From Pseudomonas vranovensis DSM 16006 (GTDB taxonomy: Bacteria > Pseudomonadota > Gammaproteobacteria > Pseudomonadales > Pseudomonadaceae): 64,000 nucleotides of DNA. The translations under genes and the position numbers were made by a program. Under the pieces are notes generated by a model, which saw only the letters and a list, made by a program, of their open reading frames with translations, was not told the DNA's origin and did no database searches. The stretch lies in the NCBI RefSeq assembly GCF_000425805.1, contig NZ_AUED01000021.1, positions 82,542-146,541 on the forward strand, in the 5' to 3' direction. The number at the start of each line of letters is the position of its first letter. The stretch's first letter is position 1. Shown here one piece after another: positions 1 to 8,079 of the stretch.

Positions 1-2
1 AC

Positions 3-131
3 ACCAACGCCGTGCGCATGCGGGTCTCGACCAGCAACGACAATGAAGTGGCGATGAAAACCTACGAATCCATCGGCTTTCGTGAGGACACCGAGTTCAA
101 GAGCTACATCCTGCCCATCAACGCCGACTGA
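3..131 (+). CDS. GNAT-family N-acetyltransferase, C-terminal fragment
   Basis: The window opens inside this gene; 42 residues and the TGA stop at 129-131 remain. The visible end contains YESIGFRE, the usual last motif of the GNAT fold (the tyrosine/phenylalanine-rich strand after the acetyl-CoA helix), preceded by VSTSNDNEVAMK. The substrate cannot be inferred from this fragment. A hairpin and T-run follow 13 bases after the stop, so the transcript probably ends there and is separate from the next gene. Confidence 0.7.
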   Translation, partial: TNAVRMRVSTSNDNEVAMKTYESIGFREDTEFKSYILPINAD

Positions 132-143
132 CCCCCTCTCCAC

Positions 144-175
144 GGCAGGCCCATGGCCTGCCTGATAATTTTTGG
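144..175 (+). terminator. Rho-independent terminator of the acetyltransferase gene
   Basis: GGCAGGC and GCCTGCC arms around a short CATG-type loop (144-162) are followed by a run of T interrupted only by AA. The position, directly downstream of a stop codon, supports a terminator. Confidence 0.6.
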
Positions 176-339
176 AAATCCGCCGCTACAAACTGCGCAG
201 GCACATTCTTGTTGCCGCCGTATAATGCGCCTCCCCATTATGTGTGAAACTTTACCCATTTCCTGGGTAGCCCCCTCATACAGTCGCATTACCCGTCATT
301 ACCAGCCCGTCGCTCGGGTCAAGAACACAGGTGCTGTAC

Positions 340-987
340 ATGGACTTCAACCCGCTGGACCTTATCCTGCATCTCGACGCCTATCTCGATTTGCTGGTCA
401 ACAATTACGGCGGGTGGATCTACGCCATCCTGTTCCTGGTGATCTTCTGCGAAACGGGCCTGGTGGTCATGCCATTCCTGCCTGGTGATTCCCTGCTGTT
501 CATCGCCGGTGCCGTTGCGGCAGGCGGCGGCATGGACCCGGTGTTGCTCGGCGGCCTGCTGATGGCAGCAGCCATACTCGGTGACAGCACTAACTATGTG
601 ATTGGCCGAACCGCCGGCGAACGCTTGTTCCGCAACCCCAATTCGAAGATCTTCCGCCGCGATTACCTGCAGCAGACCCACGAATTTTATGAGCGCCACG
701 GCGGCAAGACCGTCACCCTGGCGCGCTTTCTGCCGATCCTGCGCACCTTCGCACCGTTCGTCGCCGGCATCGCGAAAATGCATTACCCACGGTTCCTCGG
801 CTTCAGCGTGGCCGGCACCGTACTGTGGGTCGGGGGCCTGGTGACGCTGGGCTACTTCTTCGGCAACGTACCGTTCATCAAGCAGAACCTGTCGTTGATG
901 ATCGTGGCCATCATCATCCTGTCGCTGGTACCCATGATCATCGGTCTGGTGCGCAGCCGCATGCATCGCACCGCCAAGGCCAACTAA
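340..987 (+). CDS. dedA: DedA-family integral membrane protein
   Basis: 215 residues with several hydrophobic segments and the DedA hallmark near residues 35-55: ILFLVIFCETGLVV followed by PFLPGDSLLF, then a second conserved block (GRTAGERLF) and the basic block FYERHGGKTVTLARFLPILRTF. The family is linked to membrane homeostasis, proton-motive-force maintenance and lipid-carrier flipping; the exact role here is not shown by sequence. A GTG start at 331 would add three residues; I prefer ATG 340 because MDFNP matches the family N-terminus. The next gene starts 8 bases after the stop, so the two are probably co-transcribed. A TATAAT at 221-226 could be part of its promoter, but no convincing -35 pairs with it. 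Confidence 0.9.
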   Translation: MDFNPLDLILHLDAYLDLLVNNYGGWIYAILFLVIFCETGLVVMPFLPGDSLLFIAGAVAAGGGMDPVLLGGLLMAAAILGDSTNYVIGRTAGERLFRNPNSKIFRRDYLQQTHEFYERHGGKTVTLARFLPILRTFAPFVAGIAKMHYPRFLGFSVAGTVLWVGGLVTLGYFFGNVPFIKQNLSLMIVAIIILSLVPMIIGLVRSRMHRTAKAN

Positions 988-995
988 GCCTGGCC

Positions 996-1811
996 ATGTG
1001 GTCGCTCAGCGCCTGGCGCCGTCGTCGCACCCTGGCTCGCCACCCCGTCGACCCGCAGCGTTGGCAACGGGTTCGCGAGCGCCTGCCGATCCTCGACGGC
1101 CTGAGCGCCGATGAGGACCGCTGGCTACTTGAAGCGAGCATCCTGTTCCTGGACGAGAAGCACCTGAGCCCGCTGCCGGGAGTGAAGCTTGATGGCGAGC
1201 AACGCCTGTTTCTCGCCGCCCAGGCCCAGTTGCCGCTGCTGCATCTGGGCGCACTGAACTGGTACCAGGGCTTTCACGAGATCATTCTCTACCCCGACGA
1301 CTTCGTCAGCCCCCAGCGCCACCGTGATGCCAGCGGCATAGAACACGAGTGGAACGGCGAGCACAGCGGCGAAGCCTGGCAACAGGGCCCGGTGATCCTG
1401 GCCTGGCCTGGGGTGCTGGCCAGCGGCGGCTGGGAGGGCTACAACCTGGTCATCCATGAGCTTGCGCACAAACTCGACATGCTCAACGGCGATGCCAACG
1501 GCCTGCCGCCGCTGCACAACGACATGCGCATCAGCGACTGGGCCCAGGCCATGCAGGAAGCCTACGACGACCTCAACCGCCAGCTCGACCGCAACCCCGA
1601 CGCCGAGACCGCCATCGACCCCTATGCGGCGGAAAACCCGGCCGAATTCTTCGCCGTCACCAGCGAATACTTCTTCAGCGCTCCGGACCTGCTCAACGCC
1701 GCCTACCCTGCGGTGTACCAGCAATTGTGCGGTTTCTATCGCCAGGACCCGTTGGCGCGCCTGCAGCTTTTGCAGCGCGATCACCCCCACTATCAGCAGG
1801 CACCTGACTGA
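996..1811 (+). CDS. mtfA: MtfA-like zinc-dependent peptidase (M90 family)
   Basis: 271 residues. The zinc-binding HELAH motif lies at residues 154-158, and AENPAEFFAV supplies the likely third ligand Glu217, 63 residues downstream, the spacing known for MtfA of E. coli. MtfA is a cytosolic aminopeptidase/caseinase that interacts with the repressor Mlc and thereby modulates glucose PTS expression; Pseudomonas lacks that PTS, so the target here must differ. No signal peptide is seen. The ATG at 996 follows the dedA stop by 8 bases, supporting a two-gene operon. Confidence 0.85.
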   Translation: MWSLSAWRRRRTLARHPVDPQRWQRVRERLPILDGLSADEDRWLLEASILFLDEKHLSPLPGVKLDGEQRLFLAAQAQLPLLHLGALNWYQGFHEIILYPDDFVSPQRHRDASGIEHEWNGEHSGEAWQQGPVILAWPGVLASGGWEGYNLVIHELAHKLDMLNGDANGLPPLHNDMRISDWAQAMQEAYDDLNRQLDRNPDAETAIDPYAAENPAEFFAVTSEYFFSAPDLLNAAYPAVYQQLCGFYRQDPLARLQLLQRDHPHYQQAPD

Positions 1812-1835
1812 CACTGCCGGACATCCGGGCGAACG

Positions 1836-1864
1836 TGGCAAGCAGGACGGAATGTGCCTATAAT
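1836..1864 (+). promoter_or_regulatory. Sigma70-type promoter of ppa
   Basis: TATAAT at 1859-1864 is a perfect -10. TGGCAA at 1836-1841, 17 bases upstream, is a partial -35. It lies 39 bases before the ppa start and after the mtfA stop, so ppa has its own promoter. Confidence 0.6.
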
Positions 1865-1902
1865 CGCGACCAATTTTTGGCCAAACATGGGGGCACTGCC
1901 CA

Positions 1903-2430
1903 ATGAGCTACAGCAAGATTCCGGCTGGCAAAGACCTGCCGAACGACATCTACGTCGCCATCGAGATTCCAGCCAACCACGCGCCGATCAAGTACGAGAT
2001 CGACAAAGACAGCGACTGCCTGTTCGTTGACCGTTTCATGGCCACCCCGATGTTCTACCCGGCCAACTACGGCTACATCCCGAACACCCTGGCCGACGAC
2101 GGTGATCCCCTCGACGTGCTGGTCGTGACTCCGTACCCAGTTGCTCCTGGCTCGGTCATCCGTGCCCGTCCGGTCGGCATCCTGAACATGACCGACGACG
2201 GCGGCGGCGACGCCAAAGTCATCGCCGTACCGCACGACAAGCTGTCGCAGCTGTACGTCGACATCAAGGAATACACCGACCTGCCAGCCCTGCTGCTGGA
2301 ACAGATCAAGCACTTCTTCGAGAACTACAAGGATCTCGAGAAAGGCAAATGGGTCAAGATCGATGGCTGGGGCAACGCAGACGCCGCCCGCGCCGAGATC
2401 ACCAAGGCCGTTGCTGCCTACAAAGGCTAA
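1903..2430 (+). CDS. ppa: Inorganic pyrophosphatase, family I
   Basis: 175 residues, the standard bacterial hexameric length. The family signature of Mg2+-binding aspartates is present in [10 protein letters not shown], together with [13 protein letters not shown] and the later KEYTDLP block. It hydrolyses the pyrophosphate released by nucleic-acid, protein and coenzyme synthesis in the cytosol. It is monocistronic by context: own promoter upstream, strong terminator 16 bases downstream. The start follows a G-rich stretch that can act as ribosome-binding site. Confidence 0.97.
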   Translation: MSYSKIPAGKDLPNDIYVAIEIPANHAPIKYEIDKDSDCLFVDRFMATPMFYPANYGYIPNTLADDGDPLDVLVVTPYPVAPGSVIRARPVGILNMTDDGGGDAKVIAVPHDKLSQLYVDIKEYTDLPALLLEQIKHFFENYKDLEKGKWVKIDGWGNADAARAEITKAVAAYKG

Positions 2431-2446
2431 GCAAACGCCCAACAAG

Positions 2447-2476
2447 AAACCCCGCCTTTGCGGGGTTTTCTGTTTT
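2447..2476 (+). terminator. Rho-independent terminator of ppa
   Basis: A stem AACCCCGC/GCGGGGTT with a three-base loop is followed by TTTTCTGTTTTTT. This is a textbook terminator just after the ppa stop. Confidence 0.9.
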
Positions 2477-2594
2477 TTGGGAACAAGTCCTACAACGCCC
2501 TAAGGCAGCGCCTGTAAAACCGCCAACTTCGGGCCTTGAAAATGAACTTCATGTTTATTTCCCAAGCCAGGCGCGCCCACTAAACTCAGGCGCC

Positions 2595-3305
2595 ATGAAT
2601 ACATCTGGTGATCGTCTCAAAGTGCTCCTGCACGAGTGCAACCTGACCCCTTCCGACTTTGCCGCACAGCGCAAAGTGACCCCACAGCACGTCAACAACT
2701 GGTTCAGACGTGGCGTGCCCTTCGCCCGCCTGGACGAAATTGCCGACCTGCTCTGCGTACGCAGCCGATGGCTACGCACCGGCGAAGGCCCCAAGCACCC
2801 CAACCCTCTACCTCGCTTGAACCCCGCGCCCCGCGCACCCGGTACCGAGCCTGTACCCCCGAGCCTGCTGGCCGCCCACAATCACAATGACATCCAGTTG
2901 CCGTTCTTCGGCATCCAGACCAAACAACTGAAACCTATCCCCGACCGCTACCTGCGCCTGCCGATCCGCGCCCTCGACAGCCTGGGTGTCGACCCGAGCC
3001 TGGCCCTGTGCCTGAGCATGCCCACGTCCAACATGAGCCCCTTGCTGCCTCGCGGCACCACACTGGCCGTCGATTGCGGCCTGACCCACGTGGTGGAGGG
3101 CGAGATCTACGCCTTGCTGCACAATGGCCGCGTACGCGTTCACAGCCTCAGCCAACAACCCAACGGAGCCTTGCGCCTGCACAGCCACGACAGTGATGAG
3201 CACCCCACCGAAACCTACAGCCCGGCCCAACTCAAAAGCCAGAAACTAAGCGTACTCGGCTGGGTATTCTGGTGGGGCCATCTACGCGACAGCCGCCCGG
3301 CTTGA
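2595..3305 (+). CDS. XRE-type regulator with an S24/LexA-like C-terminal domain lacking the catalytic pair
   Basis: 236 residues. Residues about 5-60 form a helix-turn-helix (DFAAQRKVTPQHVNNWF, then LDEIADLL and SRWLRTGEG, the usual Cro/CI end). After a proline-rich linker, residues about 100-225 match the LexA/phage repressor fold (LFFG-like entry, SMSPLL-like turn, EGEIYALLHNGRVRVHSL). When aligned with LexA, the nucleophile Ser is Asn146 and the general-base Lys is His183, so self-cleavage is not expected; the domain may serve dimerisation or ligand sensing. An 11-bp palindrome, ATGAACTTCAT at 2542-2552, lies upstream and could be an autoregulatory operator. No target gene is obvious. Confidence 0.8.
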   Translation: MNTSGDRLKVLLHECNLTPSDFAAQRKVTPQHVNNWFRRGVPFARLDEIADLLCVRSRWLRTGEGPKHPNPLPRLNPAPRAPGTEPVPPSLLAAHNHNDIQLPFFGIQTKQLKPIPDRYLRLPIRALDSLGVDPSLALCLSMPTSNMSPLLPRGTTLAVDCGLTHVVEGEIYALLHNGRVRVHSLSQQPNGALRLHSHDSDEHPTETYSPAQLKSQKLSVLGWVFWWGHLRDSRPA

Positions 3306-3543
3306 GCGTACGCAATGAATTTGTGCTGGGCATTGCGCCTCATTCCCAGTATGCTACGCCGCACATTTCGCCCCCGGCCTGCCATGCACGCCCAGGGGCC
3401 CGGCGAGACGACACACAGCTTGTCCGCCGTACCGGTCCTTGTACCGGATAACGTTTTGAAGGCGGTTGCGGCTTACCAAAAATTAGCCAAGGCCGTCCCC
3501 TGGAAGCCGGCCACAAGCCGGCTTTTTAATGCCCGTCTGTTTT
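3306..3543 (+). ncRNA. Candidate intergenic small RNA (promoter to terminator)
   Basis: This 238-base gap between two convergent genes holds TGGGCA at 3327-3332, a 17-base spacer and TATGCT at 3350-3355, which is promoter-like, and a clear terminator at 3504-3528. The predicted transcript from about 3362 would be about 165 nt. It contains an internal repeat (GTACCGG twice around 3430-3450) and no open frame with a good start site. I do not recognise it as a known Pseudomonas sRNA. The alternative is that this is just a long 3' UTR of the upstream regulator. Confidence 0.35.
3504..3528 (+). terminator. Rho-independent terminator before the nitrilase gene
   Basis: Perfect 8-bp stem AAGCCGGC/GCCGGCTT with a 5-base loop and TTTTT tail. 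It sits 200 bases after the XRE regulator stop and 16 bases before the convergent nitrilase stop, so it ends either the regulator mRNA or a separate small RNA. Confidence 0.8.
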
Positions 3544-4476
3544 TCACTCCCCCTCGAACACCACCGGCCGCATCGCCGCCGTATTCACCTTGAGCGTGAA
3601 CACATCCGGCCGTGCGTAATGCCCGCACACGTCAAAATCAAGGTTGCTGGCCTGCCCCACGGCCAAATCGATCTCAGCGTATAAAATGGCCTCCTGATCA
3701 AACACCGGCCCAGCCAGCACTTGCCCTGTGGCACTGACGATCATGCTGCCGCCATGCATGATGTAGTCCTCTTCCCCAGCAGTCAGGCCGAAGTCTTCGC
3801 GATACGCTGCCGGGTACTTGCCCAAGGTAATTGCCTGGCAGGCCGACAGCACCGGTACGCGCCCTTCGAGCGCGATGTGGACCATGGACGACGCCCAGGT
3901 GGGACGATCATCCGCAGTGGGTGCGCAGTAGATTTCAGTGCCCTGGGCGTACATTGCCTGGCGCAGGGCCGGCATGTAGTTTTCCCAGCAGATGACAGTG
4001 CCCAGCCGGCCGAACGGTGTGTCCACCGGTGCAATGCTCGAACCATCGCCGAAACCCCAGATGATGCGTTCCTGGCCAGTCGGCATGAGTTTGCGGTGGT
4101 AGCCCGCCACGCCTTTGCCCGGCGCCAGCGTCACCGCGGTGCAATACAAGGTACGCCCCAGGCGCTCGATGATGCCCATGACCACATGGACCCCGGTTTC
4201 ATCTACAACATCGCAGAGCCCGGCCAGCTCGGGACCGTCCAGGCTGACGGCACCTTGTACATATCGCAGGTACTGGGCTCGGCCCACATCACTGCGGCTG
4301 CCGACCACCGTGCCGAACGCTGCGCCTTTGGGGTATCCACCGAGGAACGCCTCGGGGAACACCGCAAGCTCGACGTGTTGTGCGGCAGCCTCGCGAATCA
4401 GCCCTGCCGCCTTCTCGGCACTCTGTTGGGGCTCGAATGGAATGGACGAAGCTTGAACAACAGCAACCTTGGTCAT
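3544..4476 (-). CDS. Carbon-nitrogen hydrolase, nitrilase type
   Basis: 310 residues. The catalytic triad of the nitrilase superfamily is visible: Glu42 in FPEAFLGGYPKG, Lys129 in HRKLMPT and Cys163 in VICWENYMP. The CWENYMP form and the ERIIWGFGDGS block are typical of true nitrilases (aryl, arylaceto or aliphatic nitrile to acid plus ammonia) rather than of amidases. The start ATG is preceded by GAGGGAAG. It lies 33 bases downstream of the transporter gene on the same strand, so both are probably one transcript, controlled by the divergent LysR gene. This suggests uptake and hydrolysis of an external nitrile; the substrate cannot be read from sequence. Confidence 0.88.
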   Translation of the reverse strand: MTKVAVVQASSIPFEPQQSAEKAAGLIREAAAQHVELAVFPEAFLGGYPKGAAFGTVVGSRSDVGRAQYLRYVQGAVSLDGPELAGLCDVVDETGVHVVMGIIERLGRTLYCTAVTLAPGKGVAGYHRKLMPTGQERIIWGFGDGSSIAPVDTPFGRLGTVICWENYMPALRQAMYAQGTEIYCAPTADDRPTWASSMVHIALEGRVPVLSACQAITLGKYPAAYREDFGLTAGEEDYIMHGGSMIVSATGQVLAGPVFDQEAILYAEIDLAVGQASNLDFDVCGHYARPDVFTLKVNTAAMRPVVFEGE

Positions 4477-4509
4477 GTGTCTTCCCTCGAAGTAATGTAA
4501 GCGTCGGAT

Positions 4510-5835
4510 TCAGCCACGCGTGATGTCGCGGTCCTTGGTTTCCGGCAGCAGGAACCAGAGCACGATGAAGCAGACCAGCGAGACGCCTGCCAGATACGCA
4601 GCAGGAATGTTCGGATTGTGGGTGGCCTGGATGAGTGCCACGGCAATGAACGGACCCGGCCCGGCGAGCAGTGCCAACGCGACGTTGTGCCCCACCGCAG
4701 CACCTGTGGAGCGGATCGAGGCCGGGAACACTTCCACCAGCAGCACCACATCCATCACGGCGGTGATGGCAACCAGCGCGGCCATGATCACCAGCCCGAG
4801 CAGGATCGCGGCGAAGCTGCCGGTGTTCATCAACAGGAATACCGGGTAGGCCAGCAACGCCAGCCCCGCCGCCGAAGCCAGTACGAACGGGCGACGGCCA
4901 AAGCGATCGCTCAGGCGCCCCACCAAGGGGTTGAAAAGGGTGTAGAGCACCAGCGCCACGCTGCACAACCACAAGGCAGTGGACTTGCCCAGGCCAACCG
5001 TTTGAGTCAGGTGGGTGTTGGCGTAGGTGATGAAGTAGTACAACGACACCCCGAACAGTGCCGAGAAGGCGAAGGAGATCACGAAGGCTCGTTGCTTGGC
5101 CTGGCGCGACACGGGCTCCAGGGCATTGGTCGCACGCTTGTGCTCCAGCGCTTCATATACAGGGGTGTCGCCCAGCTTGCGGCGGATGTACAGGGCCACG
5201 CCCGCCATGACGATGGAAGCAACGAAGGGCACGCGCCAGCCCCACGCCATGAGGTCCGCGTCCGACAGGCTGGCCGTGATGATGGCGGCAATGGCCGTAC
5301 CACACAGAAATGCAGCGCCCGCCGTGCCGGTAATCACGCTGGCCGCCGTGGCACGGCGATTGGCCGGTGCGCTTTCGACGATGTAGATCCCGGCGCTGGA
5401 CCATTCGCCGCCCACCATCATGCCCTGCAGAAAGCGCAGGGCCACCAACAGAATCGGTGCGGCGATGCCGATGGCCGCGTAGTCGGGCAACAGTCCGATC
5501 AGGGTGGTGGCCAGCCCCATGCCGAACACGGTGATGATCAGTACCGCTCGACGCCCCAGCTTGTCGCCGATCGGCCCCAGTACCACGGCGCCCAGCGGCC
5601 TTGAAAGAAAACCCACGGCAAACACTGCCAGGGACGACAGCAGGGAGACTCCCGGTGCCGTGGAAGGGAAGAATAATTGCCCGATAACGGCGGCAAAGTA
5701 GCCGTAGATGGCAAAGTCGAACCACTCCATGAAGTTGCCAATGCCGACGGCAATGGCCCGCTTGCGCAACTCTGCTGCGTCGTTTGATGAGGCTGCGCGC
5801 TCACCTTGTACCGATTGGACTAATGAATCTTGCAT
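4510..5835 (-). CDS. MFS transporter, metabolite:H+ symporter (MHS) family
   Basis: 441 residues, about 12 transmembrane segments. The N-terminal GNFMEWFDFAIYGYFA motif and FLSRPLGAVVLGPIGDKLGRR (the MFS loop 2-3 signature in its MHS form) place it with ShiA/ProP/KgtP-type importers of organic acids or betaines. A second half-signature, GRLSDRFGRRP, is present around the centre. It is transcribed from the 87-base region shared with the LysR gene and followed by the nitrilase gene, implying import of the nitrilase substrate or a related acid. Confidence 0.88.
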   Translation of the reverse strand: MQDSLVQSVQGERAASSNDAAELRKRAIAVGIGNFMEWFDFAIYGYFAAVIGQLFFPSTAPGVSLLSSLAVFAVGFLSRPLGAVVLGPIGDKLGRRAVLIITVFGMGLATTLIGLLPDYAAIGIAAPILLVALRFLQGMMVGGEWSSAGIYIVESAPANRRATAASVITGTAGAAFLCGTAIAAIITASLSDADLMAWGWRVPFVASIVMAGVALYIRRKLGDTPVYEALEHKRATNALEPVSRQAKQRAFVISFAFSALFGVSLYYFITYANTHLTQTVGLGKSTALWLCSVALVLYTLFNPLVGRLSDRFGRRPFVLASAAGLALLAYPVFLLMNTGSFAAILLGLVIMAALVAITAVMDVVLLVEVFPASIRSTGAAVGHNVALALLAGPGPFIAVALIQATHNPNIPAAYLAGVSLVCFIVLWFLLPETKDRDITRG

Positions 5836-5874
5836 CCCGAGCCACCTGTTTATTGTTGTGTTTGCGCGGCTTGA

Positions 5875-5901
5875 GATTAAGAATGTCCAAGCAAATTAAT
5901 C
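5875..5901. promoter_or_regulatory. Inverted repeat, candidate LysR operator
   Basis: GATTAA at 5875-5880 and TTAATC at 5896-5901 form a perfect dyad with a 15-base spacer, in the only intergenic space between the divergent LysR and transporter genes. LysR proteins bind AT-rich interrupted dyads (T-N11-A class) in exactly this position. No experimental match is known to me. Confidence 0.45.
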
Positions 5902-5922
5902 AAACGAATACTAGAGATAGCC

Positions 5923-6864
5923 ATGATTAGTGTTGCTAATATCAGCAGGATCGACCTCAACCTGCTTATCGTCTTCCAGTGCCTGATGAACGAGCGCAGC
6001 GTGACCCGTACAGCAGCGGTGCTGCATGTGACCCAAGGCGCTGTGAGCTCCTCGCTAAAGCGCCTGCGCGAGCAATTTCACGACGAACTGTTCATCCGTA
6101 CCGGGGCCGGCATGGTGCCTACCCGACGGGCGCTGGAAATTGCACCGAAAATCACTGAAGCCCTGACGGCGGTGGCCACCATCGTCGACAAACGGCCGCA
6201 GTTTTCTGCCGAGTCATCCAACCGGGTGTTCAACATTGCGCTATCGGACGACATCGAAAGTTACCTGTCGCCCAGGCTGGTCAACGAAGCAAAAGCACGC
6301 GGCCTCTCGGTGAAATTTGCCTTTCACCAGAGCAACAGTTCGTTGTGGAAAACATCGTTGGCAGATCCGGACATCGACCTGGTGCTGTGTTCAGAACCCA
6401 AGGAACTCACCTCGCACTACAGCTCGCAGGTGTTGTTCTCATCGTCCTACTCCTGCTTGTACGACGGTCCGCGGCTCAATCTGAAAAGCCCGCTGACCCG
6501 TGACGAATACCTGATGCACGAACATGTACGGGTGTCATACGACGGACGCCGGGGGTTCGTGGATGACCTGCTGGAAAGCGAAGGCGTGGCTCGCCGGGTA
6601 TCGGCGTCGTTCACGCACTTCAGTGGCGCGCTGGCGACCCTGGCCCACAGCGATGTAATCGCCACCCTACCGACCTTTGCCGCACTGTCCTACGCCCGTA
6701 TTGCCCGGCTGACCGTGAGCCCGGTGCCGATTTTTGTGCCGGCTTTTCGTGTATTCATGGTCTGGGATGTGGAAAACAACGACGACCCGCATAGCCGCTG
6801 GCTGCGCAGTTTCATCATCGATACCACCCAGGAACTGCAGCGCGGCTCACTCACGCCGACCTGA
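5923..6864 (+). CDS. LysR-family transcriptional regulator (NodD-like branch)
   Basis: 313 residues. The N-terminal winged helix-turn-helix is clear: DLNLLIVFQCLMNERSVTRTAA then LHVTQGAVSSSLKRLREQF and DELFIRTGAGMVPTRRA. The remainder is the LysR substrate-binding fold. It starts 87 bases from the divergent transporter gene, the standard arrangement for a regulator of its neighbours, so it is the likely activator of the transporter-nitrilase pair. Its end is 9 bases from the convergent rtcB stop; no terminator fits between them. Confidence 0.9.
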   Translation: MISVANISRIDLNLLIVFQCLMNERSVTRTAAVLHVTQGAVSSSLKRLREQFHDELFIRTGAGMVPTRRALEIAPKITEALTAVATIVDKRPQFSAESSNRVFNIALSDDIESYLSPRLVNEAKARGLSVKFAFHQSNSSLWKTSLADPDIDLVLCSEPKELTSHYSSQVLFSSSYSCLYDGPRLNLKSPLTRDEYLMHEHVRVSYDGRRGFVDDLLESEGVARRVSASFTHFSGALATLAHSDVIATLPTFAALSYARIARLTVSPVPIFVPAFRVFMVWDVENNDDPHSRWLRSFIIDTTQELQRGSLTPT

Positions 6865-6873
6865 AGAGCGCTT

Positions 6874-8079
6874 TCAACCTTTCACACACACTACCTGCCG
6901 CAAGGTGTGTACCACCTCCACCAGATCCCGCTGCGCGTGCATCACCGCGTCGATGTCCTTGTAGGCCATGGGAATCTCGTCAATCACGTCCTTGTCTTTC
7001 CGGCACTCGACGTGAGCGGTGGCACGTACCTGATCCTGCAGCGTGAACTGCTGCTTGGCCTTGGTCCGGCTCATCACGCGCCCCGCCCCGTGGCTGCAGG
7101 AACAGAATGACTCGGGGTTGCCCAGACCCCGAACGATGAAGCTTTTCGCCCCCATCGAGCCTGGAATGATGCCCAACTGCCCTTTTTGCGCTGACACAGC
7201 GCCCTTGCGGGTTACCAGGATGTCCTGGCCGAAGTGTCGTTCGCGCTGCACATAGTTGTGGTGGCAGTTCACCGCTTCGAGGTTGGCGTCGAAAGGTCTG
7301 CCCAGCACGTGACGCGCTGCAGCAATAACGGCGTGCATCATCAGGGCGCGGTTCTGGCGGGCAAAGTCCTGGGCCCATTCGACGGCGTCGACATAGTCGG
7401 CAAAATGCCGGCTGCCTTCCTTGAAGTAGGCCAGGTCTTTGTCCGGGAGGTTGGCGATGTGTTGGCGCATGTCGGCCTGGGCCAGTTCGATGAACAGGTT
7501 GCCGATGGCATTGCCCACGCCGCGCGAGCCGCTGTGAAGCATGAACCAGACGCTGTCGGCTTCATCCAGGCAGACTTCGATGAAGTGGTTGCCGCTGCCC
7601 AGGGTACCCAGGTGCTGGCGATTGTTGGTTCGCTCAAGCTTCGGGTAATTGTCGGTGATGGCCTTGAAGCGTGTGGCCAGGCCTTGCCAGGCGTGGTCGG
7701 CCCGCGCCGGCACGTTGTCCCAGGCGCCCTGGTCGCGGCGACCGAAGGTTTTGCCATGGGGCACGGCCTGTTCGATGGCGCTGCGCAAACGTTGCAGGTT
7801 ATCGGGCAAATCGCGGGCATGGAGCGAGGTGCGTGCGGCGATCATGCCGCAGCCGATATCCACACCCACGGCCGCCGGAACGATCGCGCCCAGGGTAGGG
7901 ATCACGCTGCCGATGGTCGAGCCCTTGCCCAAATGTACATCGGGCATCACCGCCAGGTGCTTGAAGATGAACGGCATTTTGGCAATGTTGAGCAGTTGTT
8001 GGCGGGCGTCGGCTTCCACCGGCACACCTTGGGTCCAGAGCTTGATCGGTTTGCCGCCAGCCACTTCCAGCAGGTTCAT
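6874..8079 (-). CDS. rtcB: RNA-splicing ligase RtcB (3'-phosphate RNA ligase)
   Basis: 401 residues from ATG 8079, which has AGGGG at a good distance. Mn2+-site residues are visible: Asp74 and Cys77 in VGVDIGCGM, the LHSGSRGVG block, and the guanylylation region CSHGAGRVMSR carrying the nucleophilic histidine. RtcB joins 2',3'-cyclic phosphate or 3'-phosphate ends to 5'-OH ends, using GTP, in repair of cleaved RNA. In E. coli it is paired with rtcA and the sigma54 activator rtcR; neither is next to it here, and I see no sigma54 promoter in the 325-base upstream gap. Confidence 0.93.
   Translation of the reverse strand: MNLLEVAGGKPIKLWTQGVPVEADARQQLLNIAKMPFIFKHLAVMPDVHLGKGSTIGSVIPTLGAIVPAAVGVDIGCGMIAARTSLHARDLPDNLQRLRSAIEQAVPHGKTFGRRDQGAWDNVPARADHAWQGLATRFKAITDNYPKLERTNNRQHLGTLGSGNHFIEVCLDEADSVWFMLHSGSRGVGNAIGNLFIELAQADMRQHIANLPDKDLAYFKEGSRHFADYVDAVEWAQDFARQNRALMMHAVIAAARHVLGRPFDANLEAVNCHHNYVQRERHFGQDILVTRKGAVSAQKGQLGIIPGSMGAKSFIVRGLGNPESFCSCSHGAGRVMSRTKAKQQFTLQDQVRATAHVECRKDKDVIDEIPMAYKDIDAVMHAQRDLVEVVHTLRQVVCVKG

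Noticed and set aside
3315..3593. Small protein gene between the XRE regulator and the nitrilase gene
   Set aside because: No ribosome-binding site; the frame runs through a strong terminator and into the antisense of the nitrilase gene.
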